From the NCBI RefSeq assembly GCF_004916905.1, contig NZ_SDLV01000017.1, positions 1 to 59,924 on the forward strand: a stretch of 59,924 nucleotides of DNA. Reading direction: 5' to 3'. Made by a program: the position numbers and the translations under genes. Shown piece after piece: positions 1 to 9,174 of this stretch. This stretch comes from Chryseobacterium candidae. GTDB lineage: Bacteria > Bacteroidota > Bacteroidia > Flavobacteriales > Weeksellaceae. Numbering within the stretch: the first letter of the stretch is position 1; each line of letters begins with the position of its first letter. The notes below the pieces were generated by a model. That model did no database searches. It saw nothing but the letters and a program-made list of their open reading frames with translations, and was not told where the DNA came from.

Positions 1-49
1 AAATATTGTCTAATTTTATGTCAACCTATTTTAGGACTAGTCATATATC

Positions 50-418
50 ATGCAAAGCACGTTTACAAATATTGATGAATACATTTTCCTGTTTTCGGTA
101 GAAATACAGGAAAAGCTTCAAGAACTTAGGAAAGCAATTCATTTACAGGTTCCGGATCTTGAAGAATATATTGGATATCAGATGCCTGCCTTCCGGTACA
201 AAGCAAAACCGTTGATTTATTTTGCGGGTTACAAAAAGCATATCGGATTCTATCCGGGAGCTGAAGGTATCCGGAATTTTGAGACAGATTTTAAGGAAAG
301 AAAATATAAGTTTTCTAAAGGCGCTGTCCAATTTCCAATTCATGAAGATCTTCCACTGGATCTCATTACTAAGATCCTGCTGTTCAGAGTGGAAGAAATT
401 GAACAAAAAAAATCCTGA
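50..418 (+). CDS. DUF1801 (YdhG-like) small protein
   Basis: A 122-residue soluble protein with the layout of the DUF1801/YdhG family, whose fold resembles frataxin-like iron chaperones. The pattern includes the N-terminal EIQEKLQELRKAI helix, the YQMPAFRYKAKPLIYFAGYK strand region and a GFYPG turn, all common in this family. No signal peptide or membrane segment is visible. The start is the first ATG after an A+T-rich upstream stretch. It converges on the next gene, and its stop codon lies inside the stem of that gene's terminator. The family is fairly sure from the motif; the biochemical role is unknown. Confidence 0.75.
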   Translation: MQSTFTNIDEYIFLFSVEIQEKLQELRKAIHLQVPDLEEYIGYQMPAFRYKAKPLIYFAGYKKHIGFYPGAEGIRNFETDFKERKYKFSKGAVQFPIHEDLPLDLITKILLFRVEEIEQKKS

Positions 419-436
419 AATACAAGATTTCAGGAT
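405..436 (-). terminator. Rho-independent terminator of the minus-strand gene
   Basis: Arms ATCCTGAAAT (412-421) and ATTTCAGGAT (427-436) form a 10-bp stem with a 5-nt loop. Read on the minus strand the stem is followed by a run of T (complement of the A run at 405-411). It therefore terminates the gene at 462-764 and also overlaps the stop codon of the converging plus-strand gene. Confidence 0.75.
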
Positions 437-461
437 TCCGGCTGGTGTTTGCTAAAGTGCT

Positions 462-764
462 TTACTTTTTCTTCTTTTTGTCTTTCTTCTCTTCTTTAGG
501 AGCATCTGCAGGTTTAGTAGCATCAGTAGGCGTTGTACTTACTGATGGATCCGTTGCAGGTGCAGTTTCCATTGTAGTTGCAGGTGATTTTTCCTGTTGA
601 TTCTTTGGATCCGAATGACTTGTAGTCTGAGTATTCGGTTGTTGAGTTTGAGTTGTCGCAGGGTTATTAGTAGAAGTATCGGCCGGCTTTTGTGGTGTTG
701 ATTGTGCTGATACTCCGATTACTCCGACTAATGTAAACGCTGCCGTTAAAAATAACTTTTTCAT
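462..764 (-). CDS. Small exported Thr/Pro-rich protein
   Basis: A 100-residue protein with a clear Sec signal peptide (KKLFLTAAFTLVGVIGVSAQ, predicted cut near residue 20). A low-complexity body rich in Thr, Pro, Gln, Ala and Asp follows, then a strongly basic Lys tail (EEKKDKKKKK). No fold or catalytic motif can be seen. It is monocistronic: it has its own terminator and about 240 bp of gene-free DNA upstream. Such disordered exported proteins are common in Chryseobacterium and their role is not known. The coding call rests on the signal peptide and clean start/stop context. Confidence 0.7.
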   Translation of the reverse strand: MKKLFLTAAFTLVGVIGVSAQSTPQKPADTSTNNPATTQTQQPNTQTTSHSDPKNQQEKSPATTMETAPATDPSVSTTPTDATKPADAPKEEKKDKKKKK

Positions 765-884
765 AATATAATATTTAAATGATTGTTTAACTAAAACGAA
801 GCATCATTTGTGAAATTATATGTAAAAAGCTTATTTAACGGACTTTATAATTATTTAAGAGGAATTTGCAAAAAATAAGTTCGG

Positions 885-1003
885 GTGATTTGGTTGGAAG
901 ACTGATGCCGGAAGCTGGAAGTTTATTCCGGTTAAAAGACTTTAATTAAACCGTTTTACTCTCAAAACTTCCCTCTCCCTCCTCCTGCTTCCATCCTTGA
1001 AAT
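885..1003. repeat. Purine/pyrimidine-rich intergenic repeat (GGAAGNN heptads)
   Basis: A purine-rich stretch with 7-nt periodicity (GGAAGCT followed by GGAAGTT near 912-925) is followed, about 40 bp later, by a pyrimidine-rich stretch (ACTTCCCTCTCCCTCCTCC and on) that is partly complementary to it. The same arrangement recurs at 39730-39905. It reads as a member of a dispersed intergenic repeat family. Confidence 0.4.
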
Positions 1004-1492
1004 CTACTTCTCTATATTCTTCATCATTTTTTCTACAAATTCAAATGCTGCAGGACAGATAACCGTATTTTTAAGCATCAAATTATTGATCTGGTAAATC
1101 TTCTTACGGTCTGTATGGGGATATTCCCGACAAGCTTTTGGTCTTACGTCATAGATAGAGCATGTATTATCACCATTCAGAAAAAAACACGGAAGATTTT
1201 GCAGAACTTTATCATTATCTTCATCCACTCTTAAAAACTTTGCTTCAAAGTCTGCAGACTTCATTCGGAGATGTTTGGCAATTCGCTCAATATCTTTTTC
1301 AGTATAGAGAGGACCGGTTGTTTTGCAGCAATTAGCACATTGCAGACAGTCTATTTCTTCAAAAACTTCATCATGGGTTTCCTGTACTGCATAGTCGAGG
1401 TTTTTGGGTGGTTTCTTTTTTAATCCGTCCAGAAATTTCTTATGCTCTTTCTGCTTTTGTATCGCTTGTTTTTTATAAAAATCTAAATCCAT
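1004..1492 (-). CDS. YkgJ-type CxxCxxCC cysteine-cluster protein
   Basis: A 162-residue soluble protein with the YkgJ/UPF0153 metal-binding signature. The motif CLQCANCCK lies near residues 50-58 and a second Cys set (PCFFL, NTCSIYDVRPKACREYPH) at about 101-126. These Cys residues are thought to bind Fe-S or Zn in this family; substrate and reaction are unknown. A basic helical N-terminus (KKQAIQKQKEHKKF) precedes the domain. It starts directly after the stop of the K+ channel gene with no gap, so the two are probably co-transcribed. Confidence 0.85.
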   Translation of the reverse strand: MDLDFYKKQAIQKQKEHKKFLDGLKKKPPKNLDYAVQETHDEVFEEIDCLQCANCCKTTGPLYTEKDIERIAKHLRMKSADFEAKFLRVDEDNDKVLQNLPCFFLNGDNTCSIYDVRPKACREYPHTDRKKIYQINNLMLKNTVICPAAFEFVEKMMKNIEK

Positions 1493-2464
1493 TTATCCTT
1501 TGTTTATCACTGAATCCGGGAGTTCTTCTTTCTTATATTCATTGATTTTATCCAGATCCAGTACCGTTGAAAGATTTTCTTTGTTTGGATAATACATCGG
1601 AACAAATTTAGCTCCATATACAATTTCTCCTGTAGTATACGAAGACCTTTGAACCACCGTATTTGAAAACACTTCATCAAACGCGCGTACCTGTACGATA
1701 AGTTCCATATCCGTATTTTTAAAATCTTCCTCAGAAAATCCGTAAAACGGAGAGTTTTCATCAATTTTATGCACCACAGTCCAGTTGAGAGCCAGCGTAT
1801 TGATTTTGCTCATCTGTGTCGTAAGCCCGTAAAAATTACTTTTGGCTACTCCGTTTTCTATCACCTCAATGGCTACAGATACAATAACGTCTGCATCCGT
1901 CAGCGCATTATTCTTATAGGGAGCAAGCCTGAACATTAATGCCGAAGATTCCTGAAAAGGAGCAATAACGGCTATATCAGAAAACCTAAGATAGGCACGG
2001 GGCCTTGAAAATCTTCCGTAAAAAAGCCCTGTTGCAATGGCAAAGGTAAGCAATCCCAGAAAAGCTTCAAAAGTAGCCACAAGACTTGCCAGAAAACCTA
2101 CAGGAGCGATTCTTCCATATCCAACCGTAGTAAATGTCTGAGAGCTGAAGAAAAAAACATCAATAAATTCATTAAGCGGATCACTCTTATCAATCCCGGT
2201 AAGATGTTCTACACCAATAAGATAATAGATCATAGCAAACAAAAGATTAATGATGATATAAGCAATAACCAGATAAGATATAAAACGGAATGAAGAGAGA
2301 TTCAGCATGGTGTGATACCAGCTTAGCCTGTTAAAAACGTTCACTCCTCTTCTCTGAACATTCGGGAGACCATCTTTATTGATAAACCTTCCTGAGGCAT
2401 TGGTTCCGAAACCACTGTTCTCCGCATTTTTCTGACGGATCTTTTTTCTGAGTCCTCCTGTCAT
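1493..2464 (-). CDS. Inward-rectifier (KirBac-type) potassium channel
   Basis: A 323-residue inner-membrane channel with two transmembrane segments (about residues 60-85 and 125-150) around a pore loop with the K+ selectivity filter TVGYG. The cytoplasmic Kir domain follows from about residue 155 to 310 and contains the recognisable RPRAYLRFSDIAVIAPFQ and MFRLA stretches. Length and order match bacterial KirBac channels. The N-terminal 30 residues are basic and cytoplasmic. It probably forms an operon with the YkgJ-type gene that begins at its stop codon. Gating ligand cannot be told from sequence. Confidence 0.9.
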   Translation of the reverse strand: MTGGLRKKIRQKNAENSGFGTNASGRFINKDGLPNVQRRGVNVFNRLSWYHTMLNLSSFRFISYLVIAYIIINLLFAMIYYLIGVEHLTGIDKSDPLNEFIDVFFFSSQTFTTVGYGRIAPVGFLASLVATFEAFLGLLTFAIATGLFYGRFSRPRAYLRFSDIAVIAPFQESSALMFRLAPYKNNALTDADVIVSVAIEVIENGVAKSNFYGLTTQMSKINTLALNWTVVHKIDENSPFYGFSEEDFKNTDMELIVQVRAFDEVFSNTVVQRSSYTTGEIVYGAKFVPMYYPNKENLSTVLDLDKINEYKKEELPDSVINKG

Positions 2465-2687
2465 TTGTTAATCATTTTGACTTTGTTATATTATAATTTT
2501 CCTCTATCAGTAAGCCATCTGATGATCAGCTCTTTTTTCAACTTACAGATATTTAAAAAGCAAAGTTAAGAATAGAATCCATTAAGATATCAATGCTTTT
2601 TAGGAATCATCCTTTAATATTCATCATTCATATGACAGATTGCTTTATCAAAGGGCTTTATTGAACTTTCATTCAAAAGAACTAAAA

Positions 2688-2723
2688 CAAAAAAACAGCA
2701 GAAATTTTGAATATCTGCTGTTT
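2688..2723 (-). terminator. Rho-independent terminator after the aerolysin-like lipoprotein gene
   Basis: Arms AAACAGCAGA (2693-2702) and TCTGCTGTTT (2714-2723) form a 10-bp stem. On the minus strand it is followed by a T-rich tract (complement of 2688-2695 and beyond), placing it just after the stop of the gene at 2747-3739. Confidence 0.75.
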
Positions 2724-2746
2724 ATACAATCTTTATTAAAATAGTT

Positions 2747-3739
2747 TTATATAGGTTGTGCCGGTGATTCCATTACCGTAACACTTACATTGCTGACAGA
2801 TTTTACAATCCCCGATTCTCCATGTATATTGGCAAGAAAATCAGGAAAGCTTTCGATAGGAAAGGCCCAATAATAATGTCCATCTACAGGAGAAGGAAAG
2901 TTGGCTTGCAATCTTCCGGTTAATTTCATAGGTACAAAGTATTCAACAGATGATCCTTTCAGTTTCGTAAGGACAGAAATAGACTTTTTAGAATGGGCAG
3001 GAACGATGGTCTTGTAGCTGCTGGTCTCCGTAATTTCTTCAGAGTTTTCTGTTCCTTCCGTTGTATCTCCTCCCACCACAACTTTTGTGCTTGCCGAAGC
3101 TTTTGCCACTAACGGAATATCAACGGATACTGATGCTGCCACTTCAAATGAACCTGAGACAGTACGTTTCCAGGAGGTAGAATATCCTTTTTTATAAGAA
3201 TAGGTTACCGTAATTTCACTTTCTCTGTCGCCATTATTAATCGCCTCCGTGGTATAGGCATTATCCGGTAAATCCACCCCATCTGTTTTTATGGATACCT
3301 CAGGAGTTCCCAGAACAATGGAAACATTAGGATTAGGAGCTGTATTCCGTGTATCTCCATCTACAGAAAGGTCAGGATTAAAAATAATTCCATCCGGAAC
3401 CTGACCAGAGTAAGCAAAAACATTTTTCAACCTCGTTCTTTCTCCGGAATAACTAATATCATATCCCATATCTTTCAGATGATTGGGCCTGAATGGAATT
3501 TCACGCTCTTCATTAGATGAACGATAGCGGGCACTCAGTCCATTATTACCTGACAATTTAAACTCATCTACAATTTTCCAGCCTTGCTGAAGCATTTTCG
3601 CCTCTGTAAGCTGCGAATTCTTTACTTCAGAATAATTCACTTTTTCTGAATCATCATTAATAGTACTCACTTCATCCCTTGAACATGACACCGAAAACAT
3701 CAGTAAGAGAATACAAATAGAATTGATTTTTTTAGTCAT
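2747..3739 (-). CDS. Lipoprotein with aerolysin/ETX-MTX2-like pore-forming domain
   Basis: A 330-residue protein with a lipoprotein signal (MFSVSC, lipid Cys at about residue 19). The central and C-terminal part is built of long alternating beta strands rich in Ser, Thr, Val and Lys (SEITVTYSYKKGYSTSWKR; VPAHSKKSISVLTKLKG). Between them lies an amphipathic low-complexity segment (AASVSVDIPLVAKASASTKV) of the kind that becomes the membrane-inserting loop in the aerolysin/ETX-MTX2 family. The fold assignment is pattern recognition only and needs a profile search. The lipid anchor is unusual for a released toxin, so a surface or contact-dependent role is possible. It is monocistronic with its own terminator. 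Confidence 0.55.
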   Translation of the reverse strand: MTKKINSICILLLMFSVSCSRDEVSTINDDSEKVNYSEVKNSQLTEAKMLQQGWKIVDEFKLSGNNGLSARYRSSNEEREIPFRPNHLKDMGYDISYSGERTRLKNVFAYSGQVPDGIIFNPDLSVDGDTRNTAPNPNVSIVLGTPEVSIKTDGVDLPDNAYTTEAINNGDRESEITVTYSYKKGYSTSWKRTVSGSFEVAASVSVDIPLVAKASASTKVVVGGDTTEGTENSEEITETSSYKTIVPAHSKKSISVLTKLKGSSVEYFVPMKLTGRLQANFPSPVDGHYYWAFPIESFPDFLANIHGESGIVKSVSNVSVTVMESPAQPI

Positions 3740-3950
3740 TTTAATAATTTTTTAGTGTTTAATAATTAAATTTACAAAAAATGGATTCTTTTAAGGTGTT
3801 TTTTTGCGAATTAATCAAATTTTAATCTTTCCCAATTTTTTCATTTTATACTTCTATATTTTTACAGCACGGGTTGTAAAATACTGTCTATATGAAATTT
3901 ATCAATTTCGGGACTGGAATTTTTAATGTGAATTATATTAAATTTGAACT

Positions 3951-4331
3951 ATGAAAAAGCTTGAATCAAGAGAAGATATTGAATACCTTGTCAATTCATT
4001 TTACAACAAAGTTGTTAAAGATGAAACCATTGGATTCTTTTTTAATGATATTGCTAAGGTAGACTGGGATCAGCATCTTCCTAAAATGTATTCTTTCTGG
4101 GAGTCTATTCTTTTCGGGCAGATGACCTATAAAGGAAATCCAATGGGTGTACACTTCCCGATTAACGAGATACAGGCGATGGAACAAAAGCATTTTGACA
4201 GATGGCTGCTGCTTTGGCGCACTACTATTGAGGAAAACTTTGTAGGAGAAAATGCAGACATGGCAATCTACAAATCCGAAAATATAGCCAAACTTATGGC
4301 TTTCAAAATGGAGCTGGCCAGAAGGCTCTAA
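3951..4331 (+). CDS. Group III truncated haemoglobin
   Basis: A 126-residue haem protein of the trHb3 class. Typical stretches are FYNKVVKDETIGFFF near the N-terminus, the PKMYSFWESILFG segment, a GVHFPI loop carrying the probable proximal His, and the HFDRWLLLWRTTIEENF helix. These proteins bind O2 or NO and are usually linked to NO detoxification or microaerobic growth; which applies here is not visible. A TAAATTTG box at 3939-3946, only 5 nt before the ATG, resembles a flavobacterial -7 element and would give a very short or leaderless transcript if real. Confidence 0.9.
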   Translation: MKKLESREDIEYLVNSFYNKVVKDETIGFFFNDIAKVDWDQHLPKMYSFWESILFGQMTYKGNPMGVHFPINEIQAMEQKHFDRWLLLWRTTIEENFVGENADMAIYKSENIAKLMAFKMELARRL

Positions 4332-4395
4332 GTGCTTTGAGTTCCGGTTTTGAAGTTTTCGGGAATTGATTTCAAATGGAATTCTTTTTGCTTTT

Positions 4396-5466
4396 TTAAG
4401 GAACTATTACTGTAAAGATATAAGCTGCCAGATTTACCAACAGAACAGTACCATAAAGAACATTTGTCTTACCGCGACTTAAAGATAACATTACAATAAA
4501 TACGGATAAAGAAAGCAGAATAATGTCTTTTTTGTCCAAACCTAATACAAGTGGAATATCATACATAATGCATACCGCTGAAACTGCTGGAATAGTAAGA
4601 CCAATACTTGCCAGTGCAGAGCCTAATGCCAGATTTAAGCTGGACTGGATTTGATTGGCTCTTGCTGCACGGATCGCAGCAACCCCTTCAGGAAGAAGAA
4701 CTACGGCAGCAATAATTACCCCAACCAGGGATTTTGGAGCTCCAAGACTCTGTACCATACCTTCTATGGTATCTGATAATCCTTTCGCCATCAGTACGAC
4801 AATAACAAGACAAATCACCAGAAAAATAAAGCTGATAAGCGTTTTTGGTAAAGAAGGTATATAATGTTCTTCAGGATGCTCATCAGGAACAATAAAGTAG
4901 CTTCTGTGACGAACCGTCTGTACCATCAGGAAAACCCCGTAAATGACAAGACATGCTATGGATATAAAAATAAGCTGTGCTTCGTTATAGAATGGTCCGT
5001 TGACACTTGATGTAAAATTGGGAAGAACAAGGGTAAGTATCAGAATGGAAACAATACTCACCAGATAAGTAGTTGCTGAGGTTCTTGCGAAGAACTGCTC
5101 ATGATATTTAAAGCCGCCTGCCAAAATACATATTCCGAGAATTCCATTAAGAATAAGCATTACAGCAGCAAAAACCGTATCTCTGGCCAGCGTGATCGCC
5201 TGATCTCCGCCGGCAACCATCAGCGAGATGATGAGTGCCACTTCAATAATGGTGATGCAAAGAGCCAGAATGATGGTCCCAAAAGGCTCTCCTACTTTAT
5301 GAGCTACAACTTCAGCATGATGTACTGCTGATAAAACACTTCCGATCAATAAAATACCGGCAAGAATATCATTAAAGACACCGCTTCCCATAAAACCGGA
5401 AAAATAGTACCCTACTGCCAGAATAGGAAAAATATAGGTATAATGTAAAAGTTCTTTTAGTCTCAT
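4396..5466 (-). CDS. chaA: Ca2+/H+ antiporter of the CaCA (ChaA/Cax) family
   Basis: A 356-residue inner-membrane protein with about 11 hydrophobic segments. The two inverted alpha-repeat motifs of cation/Ca2+ exchangers are clear: GEPFGTIILALCITIIEVAL near residue 60-80 and LLPEGVAAIRAARANQIQ followed by SLNLALGSALASIGLTIP near 260-300. The acidic Glu in each repeat is present. It exports Ca2+ (possibly Na+/K+ as in E. coli ChaA) in exchange for protons. It stands alone, convergent with the haemoglobin gene and upstream of no obvious partner. Confidence 0.9.
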   Translation of the reverse strand: MRLKELLHYTYIFPILAVGYYFSGFMGSGVFNDILAGILLIGSVLSAVHHAEVVAHKVGEPFGTIILALCITIIEVALIISLMVAGGDQAITLARDTVFAAVMLILNGILGICILAGGFKYHEQFFARTSATTYLVSIVSILILTLVLPNFTSSVNGPFYNEAQLIFISIACLVIYGVFLMVQTVRHRSYFIVPDEHPEEHYIPSLPKTLISFIFLVICLVIVVLMAKGLSDTIEGMVQSLGAPKSLVGVIIAAVVLLPEGVAAIRAARANQIQSSLNLALGSALASIGLTIPAVSAVCIMYDIPLVLGLDKKDIILLSLSVFIVMLSLSRGKTNVLYGTVLLVNLAAYIFTVIVP

Positions 5467-5532
5467 ATCGTGACTACAAAATACAAAAAATCTATAATAA
5501 TTTCAATATTAAAAGAAAATATTAATAATATT

Positions 5533-5871
5533 TTAATGAGGCCAGAAGTTAAAATCCTGATAATCTGTGAACATATGAAACAGAAGCCCTATTCCTATAA
5601 TCCTGATATTTCCTTTGAAGAACAACAGCAAAAAATACACCGCAATGGCGTAATAAGAATGTAAAAAATGAAAACCTATGCTTTCTCTTGAAGGATCAAA
5701 AACAGGATTGGCAAAAAGATGGTCAAGATCTACCAGCATCGTAGCGAGAAGAATGAAATATGCCTTTTTCCAGTTTTTACGATAAAAAATCAATGCGATA
5801 AAAACAGGAAAAACAAGATGCAAAAAATAATGCGTAAAAGTTTTGAGCAATGCGATGTCTGATGAAGCCAT
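5533..5871 (-). CDS. Small membrane protein, DUF6122-like
   Basis: A 112-residue protein with three to four hydrophobic segments and a His/Asp-rich signature (FTHYFLHLVFP; LVDLDHLFANP; FHFLHSYYA; HMFTDYQDF). The repeated HxxH/DxDH-type residues facing the same side resemble small membrane-bound metal-dependent hydrolases such as the YdjM/LexA-binding family, and the gene matches what is annotated as DUF6122 in flavobacteria. Function is unknown. It is 28 bp downstream of the next exported-protein gene and may belong to that operon. Confidence 0.7.
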   Translation of the reverse strand: MASSDIALLKTFTHYFLHLVFPVFIALIFYRKNWKKAYFILLATMLVDLDHLFANPVFDPSRESIGFHFLHSYYAIAVYFLLLFFKGNIRIIGIGLLFHMFTDYQDFNFWPH

Positions 5872-5899
5872 TTATGAAAATTTTATTCGGGTTCTTTGC

Positions 5900-7138
5900 T
5901 TACCACCGTAAAATTAAGGGTAATTCTCCTTTCTTTGCTTTTATTTTTATCCAATAATGACCGGATTGATTTCCGTACAATACATAATCGATATCTGAGA
6001 TGATTCTTTTTTCAGTGATACTCAGTGTTTTCAAAGAAGAATACAACAACGCATTATTTCTGATTACAATATAGTTTTCATTTAATCGGGGCGGCATTGC
6101 TATCGGATTTCGGGTTGATTTTATCGTAACACCGTTATCATGCTGAATGATTTTATTAGGTTGAAAAGGAATTGCTGTGAATTGATTTTCGTTGTTGATC
6201 CATTTTTCGGACTGGAAATACTGCCAGGTTTTCTCAGGATCATTACTCAGAATATCGACCATATAGCTGGGCTGGATGATCTTTTGAACCGTCTTTTTTT
6301 CAACTTCATTAAAATTATCATCATATTCATACGTGACGATGGTATCATTGATCTGTCTAAGATCTGCAGCAGCCTTTAAAGATGTTATCTGTGAAGAATC
6401 TGCTATACTTTTTTTGAAAAAACGGGTAAAATTTCTGATGTTTTCTTTGTCTAATTCAAGTTCTAGAAAATGATTTCCTTTCTCAGCTTTTGAAGCAATC
6501 GTATTAAGAATCTCCGGATTTGAATTATTATTGATTTCAATTTCATCCTCATTTAGCTCAATGGAAAAGTTTCGGATCTTATGTCCTGAAATGAATGAAA
6601 TGCTTCCCAGTGTATTTTGAATAAATTTATCTGCATCCCAAACATGATATAGAGAACTCTGTAGAAGTTTTTTCTGAATAGTTTCAAAAGCATGATCTGA
6701 AGTTCCCGCAATGCAATAATTTCCTTCTATCATAAAGAATAACTGATCCTTCTGAAAGCTGTTCTTTCCTTTATATTCAACCTTTTGACTTTTTAAAAAA
6801 CCAATAAACTTCTGTGGGTCTTTAAGTTCCAAAACCGTGTACCATTCGGACAGCCTGGTGTTTTTAATATGGAAGACCTGCAGGAAATCCGGTATTCTGA
6901 TCCCTGAATATTTTACTGATCCTGAACTTTTACTCTTTCTTTTACTTCCGGACCATTTTGAAGGATGAGTTACTAAACTGAAGAGGTACTGTCCCGTTAA
7001 TTTCTTCGTGTCAATTAAGACCACTGCATCTGCATTATCAGGAATATATTGAAGGCTTTTATCTTTGTGAAAAGCTACAAAATATACTGCAACAGCCAGC
7101 AATAAAAATAACGGGATAATAATCTTCCTTTTTTTCAT
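5900..7138 (-). CDS. Exported or membrane-anchored hypothetical protein
   Basis: A 412-residue protein with one N-terminal hydrophobic segment (IIIPLFLLLAVAVYFVAF) acting as anchor or uncleaved signal, followed by a soluble extracytoplasmic body. It opens with a phrase (IPDNADAVVLIDTKKLTGQ) that parallels the start of the DUF4836-like neighbour (IPSDAVFYMEVNGKQL). Both also contain a tyrosine/aspartate insert of the type TYEYDDNFNEVEKK / DYEYDADFNEKEVKK. The two are therefore probably distant paralogs. It starts one base after the stop of that neighbour, indicating an operon. No catalytic motif is seen. Confidence 0.7.
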   Translation of the reverse strand: MKKRKIIIPLFLLLAVAVYFVAFHKDKSLQYIPDNADAVVLIDTKKLTGQYLFSLVTHPSKWSGSKRKSKSSGSVKYSGIRIPDFLQVFHIKNTRLSEWYTVLELKDPQKFIGFLKSQKVEYKGKNSFQKDQLFFMIEGNYCIAGTSDHAFETIQKKLLQSSLYHVWDADKFIQNTLGSISFISGHKIRNFSIELNEDEIEINNNSNPEILNTIASKAEKGNHFLELELDKENIRNFTRFFKKSIADSSQITSLKAAADLRQINDTIVTYEYDDNFNEVEKKTVQKIIQPSYMVDILSNDPEKTWQYFQSEKWINNENQFTAIPFQPNKIIQHDNGVTIKSTRNPIAMPPRLNENYIVIRNNALLYSSLKTLSITEKRIISDIDYVLYGNQSGHYWIKIKAKKGELPLILRW

Positions 7139-9157
7139 CTATAAAATTTGAGGCTTCTTGTCTGTTTCCTTTGTTTTAAAAATCTGATCGAATATATCAA
7201 AGAAATACATTAAGCTGTTTTCCGAAGAATCTTTGATGTTATAATTCATCTCAGTCTGGATACTTTCTCCTTTTACTTCTGTTTTATAATACAATTCTCC
7301 AACATTTTTTTTGATCGCCTCCAATGTTTTTCTCTCTTTCGGACTTTTGAATTCTTTATCTAATCCTGTTAAAAGTTTCCGGATATCCAGTCTTCCCGAC
7401 AAAGGATATTTCGCTGAATCTTTTGCCCATTTTCTGGAAATATCAGATTGGTCTACCGGCAGAATATTATCTGCTGAACTCATAAGATACACTACTCCAT
7501 CTTTCACGCTAAAGAATAGCTGATCCACATAGCCTCCATTTTTTTCTTCCTTAAATGTGTACAAATCTCCTTTTTTAGAGAATCTTTTAGAAAGCTTTTT
7601 ATTAGTCGTCAGCATATCAAAAATACGGTTCCAGTAGCCTTCGTTCTCTGTTGCAAAAGCGAAAGTGAAGTTGGGAACAGCAATCTCTTTGGTTTTCTTT
7701 ACTTCTTTTTCATTGAAATCTGCATCGTATTCATAATCGGTGTATTCTACTGTTTTAGATTTCAATTCGTTTAAAACAAAGATTCCGTTTCCGGGTGCAA
7801 TTTTGGTAATTGCTTCTTCATCCAGTACAATTTTCATGGTTTCCATGATCAGCTCCATTTCTTTTTTGTACTCATTTTCTCCGGAATTCTGAAGAAGGCT
7901 GTACATCATGTCAAAACATTTTGCCCCGTTAACATTCATGGCATAGTAACCGACACTTTTTTCATTGATCAGTTGCAGCAGCTTTTTGTTTTTCTTTCCT
8001 TTATAAATGGCAGAGATATTCTTTTGAATGTCATTATTTCTGTGCTGATAATTATTCACCAGTCTTACTTTGTCTTTATCAAAATACAGATTGTATGTAT
8101 AGTTGGAGTTGTACATGTTTTTGAAAAACTGTCCGTAGCCGTAATACTTCGTCATTTTTCCGTAGATACCTTCATTTACAATTCTTCCATAATCTGTGTA
8201 CACAAAAACATCGGAATTGGCATCTCTGAATGTAAGCATCTCTTTTGGAACTTCAATTTCTAAATTTGAACTGAAATATTGGTCAAAACGATCTTCAGCG
8301 TTCTTTTTAACAACCTTAAAGTTTTCTCTTCGGATAGAGTCCTGTTCTTTCTGATAGGCTTTTTCTTCTTCCTCATCATATTCTGCATCAGGCATTTCCT
8401 CTCCATTTTCAGAATTCTCAGCACTTTCTTTCTCTGCAGGATATTTATGGTGTTTCTCCAGGTATTTGATATCTTTCTGGATTCTTGCGATCTCGTTATT
8501 ATTATCTTTAATACTTTCTTTCAGATACTTGATATCTTCCTTCAGGCTTTTGATTTCTTCTTTGTAATCAAACGGCTTTTCCGGCTCTTCGGTATACACT
8601 GTATCTCCCGGCTCTGCGTAAGCGGAGTCCACCACTGCAACTGCTGTACTGTCTGCAACTGCTTCCTCTGCCCAAAGATCCTTATACGGTTTTGTATAGC
8701 TGATCATGCTGAGAACAGCACGGCTTCCGTTCCATGCTACAAAAATATCATCATTGATATCTACATAAGAATAGTTCTTTCTGCTGGAAACTTCCTGTCC
8801 TTTTTTCTTTACAGAATTAATAAACTCCTGAAATTTTTCCCTATTATCAATGATAAAATGGGTATTATAAGCTTTAATCGAGTCATTAAAACTTGCATAG
8901 TGATATTGAACAGCATCATATTTGATTCCTGTTTTGGAATAATCTGTCCATGAAAGGTTTTCTTTGCTCTTTTTGCTGAGCTCATGCAGCAAAGGGTTCA
9001 GTTTATTCCAGTTGATTTTATTATTAAGCTGTTTTCCGTTAACTTCCATATAAAATACGGCATCGGAAGGAATTTTCATGCTGTTTTGAGCTAAACCCCA
9101 TGTAAAGCCAAAGAGAACGAAAATAATGGTTTGCGTTTTTAATAAGATAGATTTCAT
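7139..9157 (-). CDS. DUF4836-family exported protein
   Basis: A 672-residue protein with a Sec signal peptide ending at about FTWGLAQ (residue 24). The N-terminal region (MKIPSDAVFYMEVNGKQLNNK) and the overall length resemble the DUF4836 family of Bacteroidetes. Residues about 200-270 form a highly charged Lys/Glu/Asp coiled-coil-like insert (KEEIKSLKEDIKYLKESIKD). A Tyr-rich DYEYDADFNEKE patch is shared with the next gene. It is predicted periplasmic or outer-membrane attached. It is the middle gene of a tight three-gene operon (9843 to 5900). Molecular function is unknown. Confidence 0.75.
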   Translation of the reverse strand: MKSILLKTQTIIFVLFGFTWGLAQNSMKIPSDAVFYMEVNGKQLNNKINWNKLNPLLHELSKKSKENLSWTDYSKTGIKYDAVQYHYASFNDSIKAYNTHFIIDNREKFQEFINSVKKKGQEVSSRKNYSYVDINDDIFVAWNGSRAVLSMISYTKPYKDLWAEEAVADSTAVAVVDSAYAEPGDTVYTEEPEKPFDYKEEIKSLKEDIKYLKESIKDNNNEIARIQKDIKYLEKHHKYPAEKESAENSENGEEMPDAEYDEEEEKAYQKEQDSIRRENFKVVKKNAEDRFDQYFSSNLEIEVPKEMLTFRDANSDVFVYTDYGRIVNEGIYGKMTKYYGYGQFFKNMYNSNYTYNLYFDKDKVRLVNNYQHRNNDIQKNISAIYKGKKNKKLLQLINEKSVGYYAMNVNGAKCFDMMYSLLQNSGENEYKKEMELIMETMKIVLDEEAITKIAPGNGIFVLNELKSKTVEYTDYEYDADFNEKEVKKTKEIAVPNFTFAFATENEGYWNRIFDMLTTNKKLSKRFSKKGDLYTFKEEKNGGYVDQLFFSVKDGVVYLMSSADNILPVDQSDISRKWAKDSAKYPLSGRLDIRKLLTGLDKEFKSPKERKTLEAIKKNVGELYYKTEVKGESIQTEMNYNIKDSSENSLMYFFDIFDQIFKTKETDKKPQIL

Positions 9158-9174
9158 GACTATAGTTTAGAAAT

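Noticed and set aside
8279..8953. Long plus-strand open frame (224 codons) inside the DUF4836-like gene
   Set aside because: Lies fully antisense to a well-supported gene, Phe/Ile/Cys-rich translation typical of a reverse-strand shadow.
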